Part shown: positions 17,011 to 26,964 of the stretch, in pieces
Numbering within the stretch: the stretch's first letter is position 1
Layout: every line of letters begins with the position of its first letter
From: Candidatus Omnitrophota bacterium
GTDB lineage: Bacteria; Omnitrophota; Gorgyraeia; Zapsychrales; Zapsychraceae
NCBI GenBank assembly: GCA_021108075.1
Contig: JAIORP010000002.1
Location: forward strand, 1-49,152
DNA length: 49,152 nt
Direction: 5' to 3'
Translations under genes and position numbers: made by a program
Notes under the pieces: generated by a model
Databases searched by the model: none
Told to the model about the DNA's origin: nothing
What the model saw: only the letters and a program-made list of their open reading frames with translations

Positions 17011-17835
17011 ATGAACATAAAAAAATCAATGGCGTTTATCTTCATTGCGCTGCTCTGTGTGAGCATATCCGCTTGCTCCTGGATTCCTTTGTATAACTAC
17101 ACACTCAAAGACCGCCCTAAATATGTCAACAATCATACCAACCAAAACAAAACAACCTACGATGGCAGCATTAAGGTGGTGTCCTATAACATCAAACATT
17201 CAAAAAAAATGGACAAAGCTATCAAACTGATCAAAGAACATGAAAAATTAGCGGATGCGGACATTATCTTTTTACAGGAAATGACTCCGGACGGGATCAT
17301 ACAAATCGCTCATGCGTTAAATTACAATTTTGTTTACTATCCGGCGATCCTTCATCCTCAACTGAAAAAAGATTTCGGGAACGCGATCGTATCCAAATGG
17401 CCGTTGTCTGACGACTATAAAATTATTCTCCCTCCGATCACGCACAAGTCCCGCCAACGCATTGCCATCGGGGCGACCGTTAAAATCAACAATAAGACCA
17501 TCAACGTCTTCTCATTGCATATGGGAATTTTTATCCGTCCGGATGAACGCAAAAATATGGTCGACTTGATCATCAACAGCGTTGATGAAACCTGCCAATA
17601 CAGCATCATCGGGGGGGATTTCAATTCATTCACAAAAAAGGACCGAAAAAACATTACAGAATCTTTTGCCCGTCTCGATTATCAGCACGCAACGCCCGAC
17701 ATCGGCTGGACATACAAACAATGGTATTTCTTCAATCGCAAAGCGCCTCTGGATCACATTTTCGCAAAGAATATGCACGTGGTTCAATCAGGAAAAATTG
17801 AAGACCGATCCCCGGACAGAATTAATTCTGGCTGA
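17011..17835 (+). CDS. Endonuclease/exonuclease/phosphatase-family lipoprotein, C-terminus incomplete
   Basis: 274 residues from the ATG at 17011. A lipoprotein signal (MNIKKSMAFIFIALLCVSIS then AC) gives a lipidated cysteine at about residue 22. The EEP fold follows with KVVSYNIKHSKKM, IIFLQEMTPDG (catalytic Glu), NVFSLHMG and IIGGDFNSFT (Asp/Asn). The sequence ends shortly after LDHIFAK and lacks the C-terminal SDH motif with the catalytic histidine that the relative at 20347 keeps (GSDHFPV). The remaining frames downstream do not restore it. It may be a damaged or inactive member. A TGC-TATAAT extended -10 (16950s) lies upstream. Confidence 0.8.
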   Translation: MNIKKSMAFIFIALLCVSISACSWIPLYNYTLKDRPKYVNNHTNQNKTTYDGSIKVVSYNIKHSKKMDKAIKLIKEHEKLADADIIFLQEMTPDGIIQIAHALNYNFVYYPAILHPQLKKDFGNAIVSKWPLSDDYKIILPPITHKSRQRIAIGATVKINNKTINVFSLHMGIFIRPDERKNMVDLIINSVDETCQYSIIGGDFNSFTKKDRKNITESFARLDYQHATPDIGWTYKQWYFFNRKAPLDHIFAKNMHVVQSGKIEDRSPDRINSG

Positions 17836-17923
17836 TCCATCGACGCAAATAACAACCGCCCACAGTCACAATGGCCATAACTGATTGACTAAGATCAATA
17901 TACAAATAGGAACCCTCAGGCGT

Positions 17924-18298
17924 TTACTCCTGTTCCGCCATCCGGTATGCGTTTAATTGCAGGTGCAGCCATTCGGCCAGAGGCATGGGGGGCTGGTCCG
18001 CGCACTGAAGAGAATAATCCTTGCCGCTGATAAGGCTTTTCGTCACGCAGCGCTCAATAAAATCTTCGGCTGTCACGATCTTATCCTTATAATGCTTATA
18101 TTTCAAAAAAATATGCTCCAAGGCCCGGGCGCCATCATATTCTTTTTTATTGCGATAAAACAGGCAGGGGCTCGTTTCGATCTGGCGCATCAAAAAATTA
18201 ATTTCAACATTTAGTGTCATGTCCTCGGCCTGTAAAAAATTCATCGGGATAAAAAGGCAAAACAACATCATCGCTATAGTCTTGAAAAATATTTTCAT
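17924..18298 (-). CDS. DUF5329-family secreted protein
   Basis: 124 residues from the ATG at 18298 (GAGG 6 nt upstream); an upstream start would lack a signal sequence. The signal peptide MKIFFKTIAMMLFCLFIPMN leads into EINFLMRQIETSPCLFYRNK, ARALEHIFLKYKHYKDKI, TAEDFIERCVTKSLISGK and PPMPLAEWLHLQL. This is the DUF5329 pattern with two conserved cysteines. Function unknown; members are small periplasmic proteins. It follows the 303-residue protein gene (28 bp between stop and start), so the two are probably co-transcribed. Confidence 0.85.
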   Translation of the reverse strand: MKIFFKTIAMMLFCLFIPMNFLQAEDMTLNVEINFLMRQIETSPCLFYRNKKEYDGARALEHIFLKYKHYKDKIVTAEDFIERCVTKSLISGKDYSLQCADQPPMPLAEWLHLQLNAYRMAEQE

Positions 18299-18326
18299 TA
18301 TCCTCGTGTGATCCTGACCTGTGTCA

Positions 18327-19238
18327 TTAATGCAATGTGAACACAAATTCGAAGTCCGGCGGTTGTTTAACATTGCGGGGTTTCTTTTTCCATAACAGAC
18401 AATAAATCTGCGCGGGAAGATCCATAAATTGAAAGTATAATTCTGGTTGGCGCGGGCTGCTGTTATTACAGCCGCCGGGATATTGACAACTATACCCTAA
18501 ACCTATCGAGCTTTTTATCAGACATGCCTCTTGCAAAATTTTACTGTCTTTCGTTCCGATGATCCCTTTCGACCGCTCAGGATCGATATAAATATAGTTG
18601 TAACCAAAATCAACCGCGTTTATCCGATCAAAGGTAAACGATGATTCCCATGAAGGAAGCCTCAATGACTCTTTATCATAAAAAAATTGGGTCAGTTGAT
18701 ACTCGGCCAGGGCTAATGGTTGTTCTAATGACCAAACTAAACGTGCCGGCGCGGGAAAGACCGGCCAGCATTTATCCCCGACATCAAAGACTTGACCTTC
18801 AACAAGGTATAATAAATGAAAAGGGTTTGCTAAAAACCTGGATTCTTCGGAGTCGCCTTTGATGCTCTTTTCACCAATACCCAAGCAGAACTGTCCTTCC
18901 ACACCCCACCAGGATTTCTTATCCCCGATACTATTAAAAACCGATGGCGCTGGACGATACTTTTTTTGCAGCAATTGACTCAGGCTGTTCACGTACTTTG
19001 TCCTCAGAGCCAAGACCTCCTCTTTGCTCAGCCCATCCAATTCAATCAAAGAATTCGTTGCAATCTCAATTTCCGTACCTGGCGGATCCTTATGCGTTTC
19101 TTTAAGAGTATTCACGTCAACCGGCATACCACTCAGGTTATAGCGAATAGGATCCGGATTAATAACCGCGGTGTAATATTTCCAGCCAAAAAGGGCAACA
19201 ATAGCAACCAGGATAAGGACAAACATTCGGCTTTCCAT
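18327..19238 (-). CDS. Membrane-anchored protein of unknown function
   Basis: 303 residues with one N-terminal hydrophobic anchor (MFVLILVAIVALFGWKYYTA) and a large extracytoplasmic part containing six or more cysteines (for example CLIKSSIGLGYSCQYPGGC), which suggests disulfides. I do not recognise a family. AAGGAAG lies upstream of the ATG. It precedes the DUF5329 gene on the same strand. Confidence 0.7.
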   Translation of the reverse strand: MESRMFVLILVAIVALFGWKYYTAVINPDPIRYNLSGMPVDVNTLKETHKDPPGTEIEIATNSLIELDGLSKEEVLALRTKYVNSLSQLLQKKYRPAPSVFNSIGDKKSWWGVEGQFCLGIGEKSIKGDSEESRFLANPFHLLYLVEGQVFDVGDKCWPVFPAPARLVWSLEQPLALAEYQLTQFFYDKESLRLPSWESSFTFDRINAVDFGYNYIYIDPERSKGIIGTKDSKILQEACLIKSSIGLGYSCQYPGGCNNSSPRQPELYFQFMDLPAQIYCLLWKKKPRNVKQPPDFEFVFTLH

Positions 19239-19417
19239 AATGATTCACTTCCTTTCTCACTTGTCATCTAAAAAAAGTCTTGTCCTGAATTTTATTATAT
19301 ATCATCCCGATTCATTCAAAGAGAACAAATCCAGATAATTTCACAACAGACCCTGCCTACCGATCCCCTTGCCGATAAGACAACTTTTTCCATCTGTTCT
19401 ATGTTTTGTGTTTAAAT

Positions 19418-20137
19418 TTATTCTTTGAGCGCTGAAGAAAGGATGTCTTGAAGCTTGGTTTTAATGATCCCTTCCGCTTCGGCTAATGATTTATCACAAA
19501 TCTGCAGGACATCACTGTTTTTTTTCCCCATACTTGTTAAAGACCATTGCGCAAAATTTGCCGTTGTCTGATACGTTTCGTTGGGGGATTCAAACAGGGC
19601 TAAGGCCTGAATAACCGCCTGGATCGCAGCGGCATCACCTGTTGCAAAAAAATGGCCCCAGAGAATATCGATATGCCCCGGGTCGCGGGCCGATTGTTCA
19701 AAAGGTTTAAATGAGGGATTCTTTCTTAACCACTGAGCTGTCTCGAGCACGTCTATCGTTAGCCAATCTGTTTCGGCTTCTTTGATTAATTCACGACTCG
19801 CCTCCGTATCAGCGAACCAAAGGGCATTTAAATAAAACATCCGCGCGTCCTGATTGCCTTTAAGAGATAACATGTCATAGGTTTGCTGCATCATATAAGA
19901 ATCATTACGGACTATCGTCCCGATAAAATAAGCAAATTGTGGTTTAGCCGTCTCATAGGTCGCTAGATTTGATTCGACAAAAAACAGGATAGCATCCGGT
20001 ATGTTGATGGGTTCCGGTTTTTGATAATACTGCGAATACCAACGCTGAAATTGTTCCATCTGATAAATCCGTTGCGCCGAAACATGCCCAGGAAGAAAAC
20101 ATAGGCACAGGAAAAACAACAGTAAGCATTTTTTCAT
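19418..20137 (-). CDS. Secreted helical protein of unknown function
   Basis: 239 residues from the ATG at 20137, which has AAGGGG 8 nt upstream; a start five codons further up lacks this. A signal peptide (MKKCLLLFFLCLCFLPGHV, cleavage near SAQ) precedes a mostly alpha-helical, Gln/Ala-rich sequence with loosely repeated helices (ATGDAAAIQAVIQALALFES), resembling other exported helical-repeat proteins without a clear TPR match. It appears monocistronic. Confidence 0.7.
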   Translation of the reverse strand: MKKCLLLFFLCLCFLPGHVSAQRIYQMEQFQRWYSQYYQKPEPINIPDAILFFVESNLATYETAKPQFAYFIGTIVRNDSYMMQQTYDMLSLKGNQDARMFYLNALWFADTEASRELIKEAETDWLTIDVLETAQWLRKNPSFKPFEQSARDPGHIDILWGHFFATGDAAAIQAVIQALALFESPNETYQTTANFAQWSLTSMGKKNSDVLQICDKSLAEAEGIIKTKLQDILSSALKE

Positions 20138-20346
20138 ATTCAACCCCTTCATCCAGTCCGCGGTTTCTGGAATTAATTTTGCGAAAAATTATCCCGCTGA
20201 CGCACATATCACGGCCTGACAAATAATTTGATTTATTATTTTACTCGATAAAGGTTAAAAAAGATATTAGAATATTTTAAACAAAAAAAAATAATGGATG
20301 TGACCGATCAACCCAAGATTCCAAGCGCAAAAACATATCATTTTAT

Positions 20347-21270
20347 ATGACCCGCTCCGCACTGATCTATATAACAATTGTATTCACACTAACAGGATTC
20401 TTCAGCCACCTGGGCTGGTTCTTTGACCTGACCTCTCATTTTCGGTTGCAATATTTCATCCTTTTGCTTGTGCTCACCTTTTCATTTTCGCTCAAAAAAC
20501 AATGGCGCCTCGTGATCGTCAGTGGCCTGGCGGCAGCCCTAAACCTGATACAGATAGGGCCCTACTACCTACCCAGGACCCAGGCCAGACCACCCGCGAC
20601 ACAAAAAAAACAAAGCTTATCCATTCTGCTGATTAATCTAAACGCATACAATCATCAGTTCCGAAGTGTCATTGAACACATCCAGGAAATGAAACCCGAT
20701 ATCATCGCGCTTGAAGAACTGACGCCAAAATGGCAGGACACTCTCGCAGCCACACTCAGAGAATATCCCGATTATGCGGCAAACATAAGAGAAGACGGTT
20801 TTGGCATTGGATTATATAGCCGTGTCAGGATGGACACCATGAACATTCGTTTTCTCGGAGAGGTTGAAGTGCCTAGCGTAACAGCGGATATGACAATTCG
20901 AAATGAAAAAGTCAGCTTATTGTTTACTCATCCATTGCCCCCCGGGAATCCGAAAACTTACCGCGCGCGAAACCAGCAACTGGAACATATCAGCTCGCTC
21001 CGTGATCAATTTCATGACAAAATGATCCTGATCGGAGATTTAAACACAACTTCCTGGTCGCACGCTTTCAAAAACTTTTCAAAAAAAATGGGACTGATTG
21101 ACTCAAGGATGGGAAGAGGGTTACAAACGACATGGCCGGCACCCATACCCTTCGTGGGCATTACAATTGACCATATTTTGATCTCCCCCGATATCGATGT
21201 TCGGGAAAGAATGATTGGACCATATATCGGTTCCGATCATTTCCCTGTTTACATTCAGTTGCGTATTTGA
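20347..21270 (+). CDS. Membrane-anchored endonuclease/exonuclease/phosphatase-family protein
   Basis: 307 residues. Three hydrophobic segments in residues 1-75 anchor an EEP domain with LLINLNAYNHQ, IIALEELTPKW (catalytic Glu), LLFTHPLPPGN, LIGDLNTTSWS (Asp/Asn) and the C-terminal GSDHFPVYI (catalytic His). All active-site motifs are present, so it is probably an active Mg-dependent phosphoesterase acting outside the cytoplasmic face. No Shine-Dalgarno sequence is visible before the ATG. It is not in an operon; a hairpin at 21372-21402 follows. Confidence 0.88.
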   Translation: MTRSALIYITIVFTLTGFFSHLGWFFDLTSHFRLQYFILLLVLTFSFSLKKQWRLVIVSGLAAALNLIQIGPYYLPRTQARPPATQKKQSLSILLINLNAYNHQFRSVIEHIQEMKPDIIALEELTPKWQDTLAATLREYPDYAANIREDGFGIGLYSRVRMDTMNIRFLGEVEVPSVTADMTIRNEKVSLLFTHPLPPGNPKTYRARNQQLEHISSLRDQFHDKMILIGDLNTTSWSHAFKNFSKKMGLIDSRMGRGLQTTWPAPIPFVGITIDHILISPDIDVRERMIGPYIGSDHFPVYIQLRI

Positions 21271-21371
21271 CATAGGTCCTTCGCCAGGAATATTTTCGGA
21301 ATAAAGGTATCGACCATTTCATGGATGTTATACAAAATCCATCCTCATTTTTAAAAGGGCATAAACCCTAA

Positions 21372-21402
21372 CGGGTACTGTTTTACATAAAAACAGTACC
21401 CG
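21372..21402. terminator. Convergent-gene hairpin terminator
   Basis: CGGGTACTGTTTT pairs perfectly with AAAACAGTACCCG around a 5-nt loop, between the converging genes at 20347 and 21432. The T-runs after the stem are weak, so efficiency is uncertain. Confidence 0.55.
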
Positions 21403-21431
21403 CAAAAAATTATTATGGAATATTATGAGCT

Positions 21432-23690
21432 TTAAGGTGCCGACAAAAACGGTGTGTAGTCGACCACAGGGGCGTGTTCATTGCCCGTGTCTGTGCCGTC
21501 CCAGACCCATTGCGCGATGACATTGATGTCGGTCGTACCCCAATAATTGTTTTGGGCATCAATGGTGTACGCTGACAGGTCATCCGGCGAGGTCACTATT
21601 GAATACACCTTCCACACCGACGAGCTGATAAACTGATTGTTGCGCAAGACCGGCAAGGACACATACGGCGTGCCCGCGTTCACCCCGCTGACCACCAGAC
21701 AATCGCCATTCAAATTCCCTTGAAAAATATTGTCGCTGATATTCGGCGACGAGCCGCTGGCAATCGTCATGCCCCAAATATTCTCCGCGAAAATAGAATT
21801 GGCGATGTCGTAATTCGCAACTGATTGATAGATCCCAAATTTTGAATGCTTTACTTCAACGTGTTCGATTAAACTCGCGCCGGTGCGCAACAGAATTTTT
21901 TCCCATTGACCGGGCAACTTTAAGGCCTCATTGGAAATAAACTGAATCGGATGGCCGGCCGTGCCCTGGGCAATCAAATTTCCCGCGCTGATCGGTCCGA
22001 CGTCAATACCCGCTCCAGGATAAAACCGCACGACCACATCCGGCACAATCGTCAACGTCGCTAAATTGTCAACGGCAATCACGGTGGTCACGATATATGG
22101 CGCGTGCACCAGATCCCAGGTCGTGTCGTTAAAAACATGATCGCTGATTATCGTTCCCGAGCCCTGCACGGTGATGGTGATCGTCTCTTCATCAAACAAA
22201 CTGTACGGGTCTTCGGCCCTAAACTTGATGCTATAGGACTGCACACCCTGTCCGGCTGATGGTGTCCAGTCAAACTCACCGGTGTTCGCATCAAACGTCG
22301 CACCCACTGTCGACAACGGGCTACCGTCTGCCAAGGTCGCGGATAAGGTAACCGGGTCACCGTTGGCATCATGGGCCGCCACGCCAAAATTTAACGCATT
22401 CTCTTCGGATGTTAATTGATTTTCTATCGGATCAAAGACCGGGGCAAAATTGACCGCGGTCGCTTTAACAATCGCTATTTGTGACGTGGTTTGGACCCAG
22501 AAAACAACTTCGCCATTATTGTTGACCGGGTCATAAATTGATAAGTCCACAACGGTTTCCCCTAAAGGAGCGAAAACTTCCCCGACTTCCGCGATCACGG
22601 TCGGAGTGGAGTACGTGATATGCCACGGATCAGAAATATTGACATTAAATGACATCAACTTATAATTAAGGGTTGCGGCATCTTGAGCAGCGTAAACAAC
22701 CCGGTAATCATCCTGCACGCCGCCATACGATTTATTTATCCCAATCCTGAAATTCAAATATGTCGATGATGGGATAAAATACAACGCATGACGGATCAAT
22801 TCGTCTTGAGGCGTTATCGTCGCTAAAAACAACCGATACCCTGAGGTGCTGTGTTCAGCAAAAAATCCCATCAGTTTGCCATCATCGCTAATCCCCGGTC
22901 GGGCCCCAACACGCACAAAATCAGGAGATTCCGCGATCGGGGTATAACTGACTAATGTTTCATCAAGCCATAAGCGTAAGTCAGGCGTAAAATCAGGACC
23001 CCAACGGACGATGGTTTTATTATCATTGGAAATCATCGGGCTCATTAAAACCGGCTCGCCTGGAAAAGGCACGGTTTCATGATCGCCTCCGGGCCCCATG
23101 CCATCGTCGTCTTCGCCAATAACACGATTCGGTAAAATCCCGTCTAAATTCGCAGAATAAACAACCCGCCCATAATTATTGATGCTCGTGTAATAGTCAA
23201 CATAATCATACGGCGTGCCTGAATTCCCCGTCTCGCCATAAGCGATGATCGGCTGACCAGGAAGGCTCATAGCATCTAATCGAATTGCCAAAGTCTTTAG
23301 CTTAGGCAGATAGTCATACGTGTAATCTGTTAGTTGAAAGGACACTTGCTCCGTATCATTCAACTCAAGATGCTGGCTCAAGGAAAGCCATGTTTGAATC
23401 AAATAGTTCTTTAAGATCGCGCCATTCGCCGCCTTGACCATAACGCGCTTATCCGTGCCGGCCAGTGGAATAAAGGCCACCGCGCCATTGTCATTGATCG
23501 ACGGACCCCAGGCGAGCATGTCAAGCGGCCCAATATTTCCAGCGCCGGCCGGATTGGCATCAACAATGGTATCTCCGGTCTTAGCGATGATTTCGTATGT
23601 ATACAGCTGCGCGACACAATCACGGGATGCCAGACCCAGGCCGAGCAGACTGATGATAAGAAAAAAATATATATAACGAACGCTTTTCAT
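21432..23690 (-). CDS. Large secreted protein: propeller-like repeats, cadherin/Ig-like domain, beta-helix
   Basis: 752 residues. The signal peptide (VRYIYFFLIISLLGLGLA) is followed by about 350 residues with repeated NDNGAVAF and NGRVVYSA stretches like DUF7453-type tandem repeats. An Ig/cadherin-like domain follows (NFAPVFDPIENQLTSEENAL, DANTGEFDWTPSAGQG). The C-terminal 220 residues form a right-handed beta-helix (LTIVPDVVVRFYPGAGIDVG, FIS-N-A, SPNISDNIFQGNLNGD, NNYWGTTD). AGGGAGGTG precedes the ATG. It is probably exported to the surface. Enzymatic function is not evident; no anchor motif is seen. Confidence 0.85.
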   Translation of the reverse strand: MKSVRYIYFFLIISLLGLGLASRDCVAQLYTYEIIAKTGDTIVDANPAGAGNIGPLDMLAWGPSINDNGAVAFIPLAGTDKRVMVKAANGAILKNYLIQTWLSLSQHLELNDTEQVSFQLTDYTYDYLPKLKTLAIRLDAMSLPGQPIIAYGETGNSGTPYDYVDYYTSINNYGRVVYSANLDGILPNRVIGEDDDGMGPGGDHETVPFPGEPVLMSPMISNDNKTIVRWGPDFTPDLRLWLDETLVSYTPIAESPDFVRVGARPGISDDGKLMGFFAEHSTSGYRLFLATITPQDELIRHALYFIPSSTYLNFRIGINKSYGGVQDDYRVVYAAQDAATLNYKLMSFNVNISDPWHITYSTPTVIAEVGEVFAPLGETVVDLSIYDPVNNNGEVVFWVQTTSQIAIVKATAVNFAPVFDPIENQLTSEENALNFGVAAHDANGDPVTLSATLADGSPLSTVGATFDANTGEFDWTPSAGQGVQSYSIKFRAEDPYSLFDEETITITVQGSGTIISDHVFNDTTWDLVHAPYIVTTVIAVDNLATLTIVPDVVVRFYPGAGIDVGPISAGNLIAQGTAGHPIQFISNEALKLPGQWEKILLRTGASLIEHVEVKHSKFGIYQSVANYDIANSIFAENIWGMTIASGSSPNISDNIFQGNLNGDCLVVSGVNAGTPYVSLPVLRNNQFISSSVWKVYSIVTSPDDLSAYTIDAQNNYWGTTDINVIAQWVWDGTDTGNEHAPVVDYTPFLSAP

Positions 23691-23751
23691 GCGGACACCT
23701 CCCTATGTTTGAAAAATATTACGACTTGATACAATATACCCGATAAAAATT

Positions 23752-24423
23752 TCATTTGTCACCTAACAATCTGCTCTCTGCTGGAGCGGCATCAATGGAA
23801 GAATTTTTTTCCTGGACACTTAATTTCTGAGAAGAAATGTCCGCGGCAGATAATTCCCGGCCGAACTCAGAATAATACTTAATATCAACCTCCATTTTCC
23901 CTGCTACGTAGTCTCTTTCTTCCTTAACATTTCCGTTAGCGTAAAAATATTGTTTCTTTCCGTTCAGCTTGCCGTCCTTGTAATTCTCGACGATCATGAG
24001 CTGACCTTTACGGTCATAAAATTTCTGCTCACCGCTCCTTTCATTCTGGACATAGTTTAATTCTTTCCATATTGTTCCATCAGGGTAATAATAATACTTC
24101 GTTCCTTCAATCTGGTCGTCCACAAATTCTGTGGTCGTCCAGAGGCTGCCGTCCTCATAAAACTGTTCGTACAAACCATGCCGCAGGCCATTCAAACATG
24201 ACGCGAGTTGATAAATAGTACCGTTCGCGTGATATTGGGTTTGCACCCCTGAAACCTTGTCATCTATTTCCCCGCAAATGCGCGGCATGTTAACAGGGAT
24301 ATTAATTTTTATCGCCTGCTGTTCACCAAAACCTTCATTCTGAGTATCCATCCGGGCGAATACGGTATTGGATCCGACCAAAAAAAATAGAATAAAAAAT
24401 ATCATTTCCTCTCGTTTATTCAT
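23752..24423 (-). CDS. Secreted MORN-repeat protein
   Basis: 223 residues: a signal peptide (MIFFILFFLVGSNTVFA), then five or six MORN_2-type repeats (HGLYEQFYEDGSLW, EGTKYYYYPDGTIWKE, SGEQKFYDRKGQLM, NGKKQYFYANGNVKEE) like YwqK-type antitoxin-related proteins. The C-terminus is low complexity. AAAGGAC precedes the ATG. The product probably lies in the periplasm or on the envelope. The same repeat type recurs in the DUF2007 protein at 47962. No toxin partner is adjacent, and the function is unknown. Confidence 0.8.
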   Translation of the reverse strand: MNKREEMIFFILFFLVGSNTVFARMDTQNEGFGEQQAIKINIPVNMPRICGEIDDKVSGVQTQYHANGTIYQLASCLNGLRHGLYEQFYEDGSLWTTTEFVDDQIEGTKYYYYPDGTIWKELNYVQNERSGEQKFYDRKGQLMIVENYKDGKLNGKKQYFYANGNVKEERDYVAGKMEVDIKYYSEFGRELSAADISSQKLSVQEKNSSIDAAPAESRLLGDK

Positions 24424-24497
24424 CAGGCTGTCCTTTCATTTATTTATTGCTGTTTAGAATATAAATTTCAACTCCGGCATGGCTGATCAAACCCCCT

Positions 24498-25874
24498 TTA
24501 CAAACCCGGAACAATGATCACACCGTTCTCCGGTAATGTTTTCAACCGGCATTCTTCCGTGCAATATGTGCATTGTTCGCCCGCAGGCGGCAAGCAAACC
24601 TGCCCGTTCAATTCGCCCTCATCGCATTGTTCTTCAGGCGCCATAATTCCGTTACCGCAACGGATGGTTTCATACGGCACATGCTCGAGTTTCACTTCAT
24701 TCTGATACACATACTTCCAAAGCACTAAAATATCACTCCCGTCGAGCGGGATGCTCACATTCGAATAATTGAGCACGTCAATTTGTGAACCATAAAAGAT
24801 ACTGCCATCACGCGACAAGACATAAAACTCACATTCAGACACATCACCGGCGCATCGAAATGTTTGATTTCTGGAAACCAACCGCTGACCCGGTTTAAAA
24901 AACAGATGCGGTTCCGTTTGTTTGTCCACGGTCCGGTAAGCGTATTTTTCGACGTGACGGTAGCCGTCCGCGCCCAGGGTCCACAACTGAACGTAGATGA
25001 TATCACCTGTTAAAGGGATATGACTCACAACATGCGAATGCGGGCCGTTATTCGGAAAATCAAACGGGACCGCCCCAACAGGAAAATATTCGTAACAACC
25101 AGTATCTCCAGAAAAAATATCACCTTGACACCAGCGGTCACGCAGACACGTCCCGACATTCAATATATAACGGCAACCATGATGACCCGAGGTCCATTCA
25201 AAAGTCACCTCTTCACTATCAATGACGGGAATACTGTTTAAAGGAAAACTTCGGTCCGCCCGGAGTGATGACGCTTGAAGATCATTTTGTCCGGCTTTCA
25301 GCGTTTGATGAATAGCCTGTTCATCGGCACCCCAGGCTTCCCCTTGATCAGGTTCTGGTGTCCAATCTTTAATCCAGGGTTTCGGTTCAATTAAATTGGC
25401 AGGTTCTTCACCTGTACAAATACCACAATCCATCGGGCAGGTCAAGCAGGTTTCATTCCGGGCCGGGTGACAATAACCATCACCGCATTCGTCCTGACAA
25501 TCTACGGCTGAAACAATTGTCCGATAAACTCCATCGATACAAGTAAATTCCATGCCCTCAAGAATCCAGAATCGATCCCAAAAACTGGGTTCAGGTCCGA
25601 CGATAATACTGCCACCCGTACAGGGCAAATCGATCTCAATCTCCGGACAATTCGACCGACAAGTCCCGCTATCACACGACTCATCCGACGCGCAATCCAT
25701 ATTTGATCTGCAGACCAAATCCGCGCAATCTGACGGGCAAGTCTCGACGGACTCAGTATATTCACAATATTCATCCCCGCAAACCATGACCGCGTCTACA
25801 AAAGACAGCGGACAGACGAGTAGCATAAGTAATATAGCAACCCGCATTATTAAAATTATAAAAATCCTCCGCAC
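24498..25874 (-). CDS. Secreted cysteine-rich protein with DUF4215-like repeats
   Basis: About 458 residues. I start at GTG 25874: GGGAG sits 8 nt upstream and the product then begins with a signal peptide (RRIFIILIMRVAILLMLLV). Further out, an in-frame ATG at 25922 has no such site. Repeats such as CGDEYCEYTESVETCPSDC, CGDGYCHP...CPMDCGIC and CGNGIMAPEEQCDEGELN resemble Myxococcales-type Cys-rich (DUF4215) repeats, likely disulfide-bonded. The middle (about 190-400) is beta-rich and unassigned. Function unknown. Confidence 0.75.
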   Translation of the reverse strand: MRRIFIILIMRVAILLMLLVCPLSFVDAVMVCGDEYCEYTESVETCPSDCADLVCRSNMDCASDESCDSGTCRSNCPEIEIDLPCTGGSIIVGPEPSFWDRFWILEGMEFTCIDGVYRTIVSAVDCQDECGDGYCHPARNETCLTCPMDCGICTGEEPANLIEPKPWIKDWTPEPDQGEAWGADEQAIHQTLKAGQNDLQASSLRADRSFPLNSIPVIDSEEVTFEWTSGHHGCRYILNVGTCLRDRWCQGDIFSGDTGCYEYFPVGAVPFDFPNNGPHSHVVSHIPLTGDIIYVQLWTLGADGYRHVEKYAYRTVDKQTEPHLFFKPGQRLVSRNQTFRCAGDVSECEFYVLSRDGSIFYGSQIDVLNYSNVSIPLDGSDILVLWKYVYQNEVKLEHVPYETIRCGNGIMAPEEQCDEGELNGQVCLPPAGEQCTYCTEECRLKTLPENGVIIVPGL

Positions 25875-26086
25875 TTCAATGTCTCCCTTTATTGGCCAAA
25901 CAAAAAATTCGGTAAGCGACAAACATATAATTTTCCCATAAAATCAACCTTCCGTCAATGAAATGCCTGCGACGGAAACATATTTAGAGATTGTAACTGT
26001 AAGTGAGACAAAAAAGGAAAGGCTCTACAGATTTTAAAAAACCTGTTAATTTGTAAGTGTTAAGAAAACAAAAAACAGGAGATCAT

Positions 26087-26265
26087 ATGGATCCAAATAA
26101 TTCTAACACTAAAAAAGGAAAATACACACATTTAAAAGAATCAGAACGATACAAAATCGAAGTGCTATTGCAGGAGAAAAAAAAGCCAGCTAAAATTGCC
26201 AAAATCCTCGGCTAAAACAGGGCAACATTGCGCAAGCAAAACGCTTGTAGTAATAAATGTCAGGA
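26087..26265 (+). pseudogene. Remnant of an IS30-family transposase N-terminus
   Basis: An ATG preceded by CAGGAG opens a frame reading KKGKYTHLKESERYKIEVLL and then KPAKIAKILG, the helix-turn-helix start of IS30 transposases. A TAA replaces the next codon, and NRATLRKQN continues in frame as expected for the next part (family pattern RSRATIYREI). The rest of the transposase is gone. It is a relic interrupted by a nonsense mutation and a deletion. The 360-bp gap between neighbouring genes holds nothing else recognisable. Confidence 0.75.
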
Positions 26266-26286
26266 ATATTTTATTCATTTTATTTC

Positions 26287-26964
26287 CTAATCCAATGCTT
26301 CATACATATCGTTGAGGCCGATATCAATTTTCTTTAAGACATGAACCACATCCTCAGGGGCAACATCCTTCGGATCTTTATCAAACAAATCAAACAAGGA
26401 ATTCTTGGCGTAATGTTTCTGCACAAACAAGAACAGGGCTAAGGTTTGGAGCTGCCCCTTATCATCCCACTCCTGAAGGGGAACGCGGGGAATCTGATCT
26501 TTTTGTTTTAGAACAGTCCAGATCGCGCCTTCAAGATCAGAGATATACGCGAAAATCCGTTCACCCTTTGTGGTTGTATCGCGTTCTGAACCGCCCATAA
26601 TGATCCAAGGATGCATGTCATAAAAATAATGCTTCAAGGGTTGCTCTATGCGGCTGTAGTAATTATACGAACCGTCATTGATCCCGTCTTGCACAAGATT
26701 CCCCTCTTTATCATACACAATCTCCATGAGACCATTTTCGTGGACATATACGGAGTTTCCGGTTGCTCCATTCATATTGTGAATATAGTGTTCCGGAGTG
26801 TTCTTCAGCAAAAAATAAATAATCTGTAACTTTCGGGGATCAATGTTCTGATTTTGAATGTTCTGGATGAGGTTTTGATAATTCAATGCCGTTTGCGTAC
26901 AAACAGGGGGAGGGATAAGGACAATAACAGACCAAAAACATAAAAAAAATATTAAACGGCGCAT
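26287..26964 (-). CDS. Secreted protein of unknown function
   Basis: 225 residues with a signal peptide (LIFFLCFWSVIVLIPPPV, cleavage near CTQ) and a Tyr/Asn/His-rich extracytoplasmic part. I do not recognise a domain. AAAGGGTGAC is directly before the ATG. It appears monocistronic. The neighbouring relic at 26087 runs the other way. Confidence 0.7.
   Translation of the reverse strand: MRRLIFFLCFWSVIVLIPPPVCTQTALNYQNLIQNIQNQNIDPRKLQIIYFLLKNTPEHYIHNMNGATGNSVYVHENGLMEIVYDKEGNLVQDGINDGSYNYYSRIEQPLKHYFYDMHPWIIMGGSERDTTTKGERIFAYISDLEGAIWTVLKQKDQIPRVPLQEWDDKGQLQTLALFLFVQKHYAKNSLFDLFDKDPKDVAPEDVVHVLKKIDIGLNDMYEALD

Noticed and set aside
17880..17940. CAGG...CCTG hairpin near the DUF5329 stop as terminator
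   Set aside because: Stem is short with a mismatch and overlaps the coding end; no T-run.
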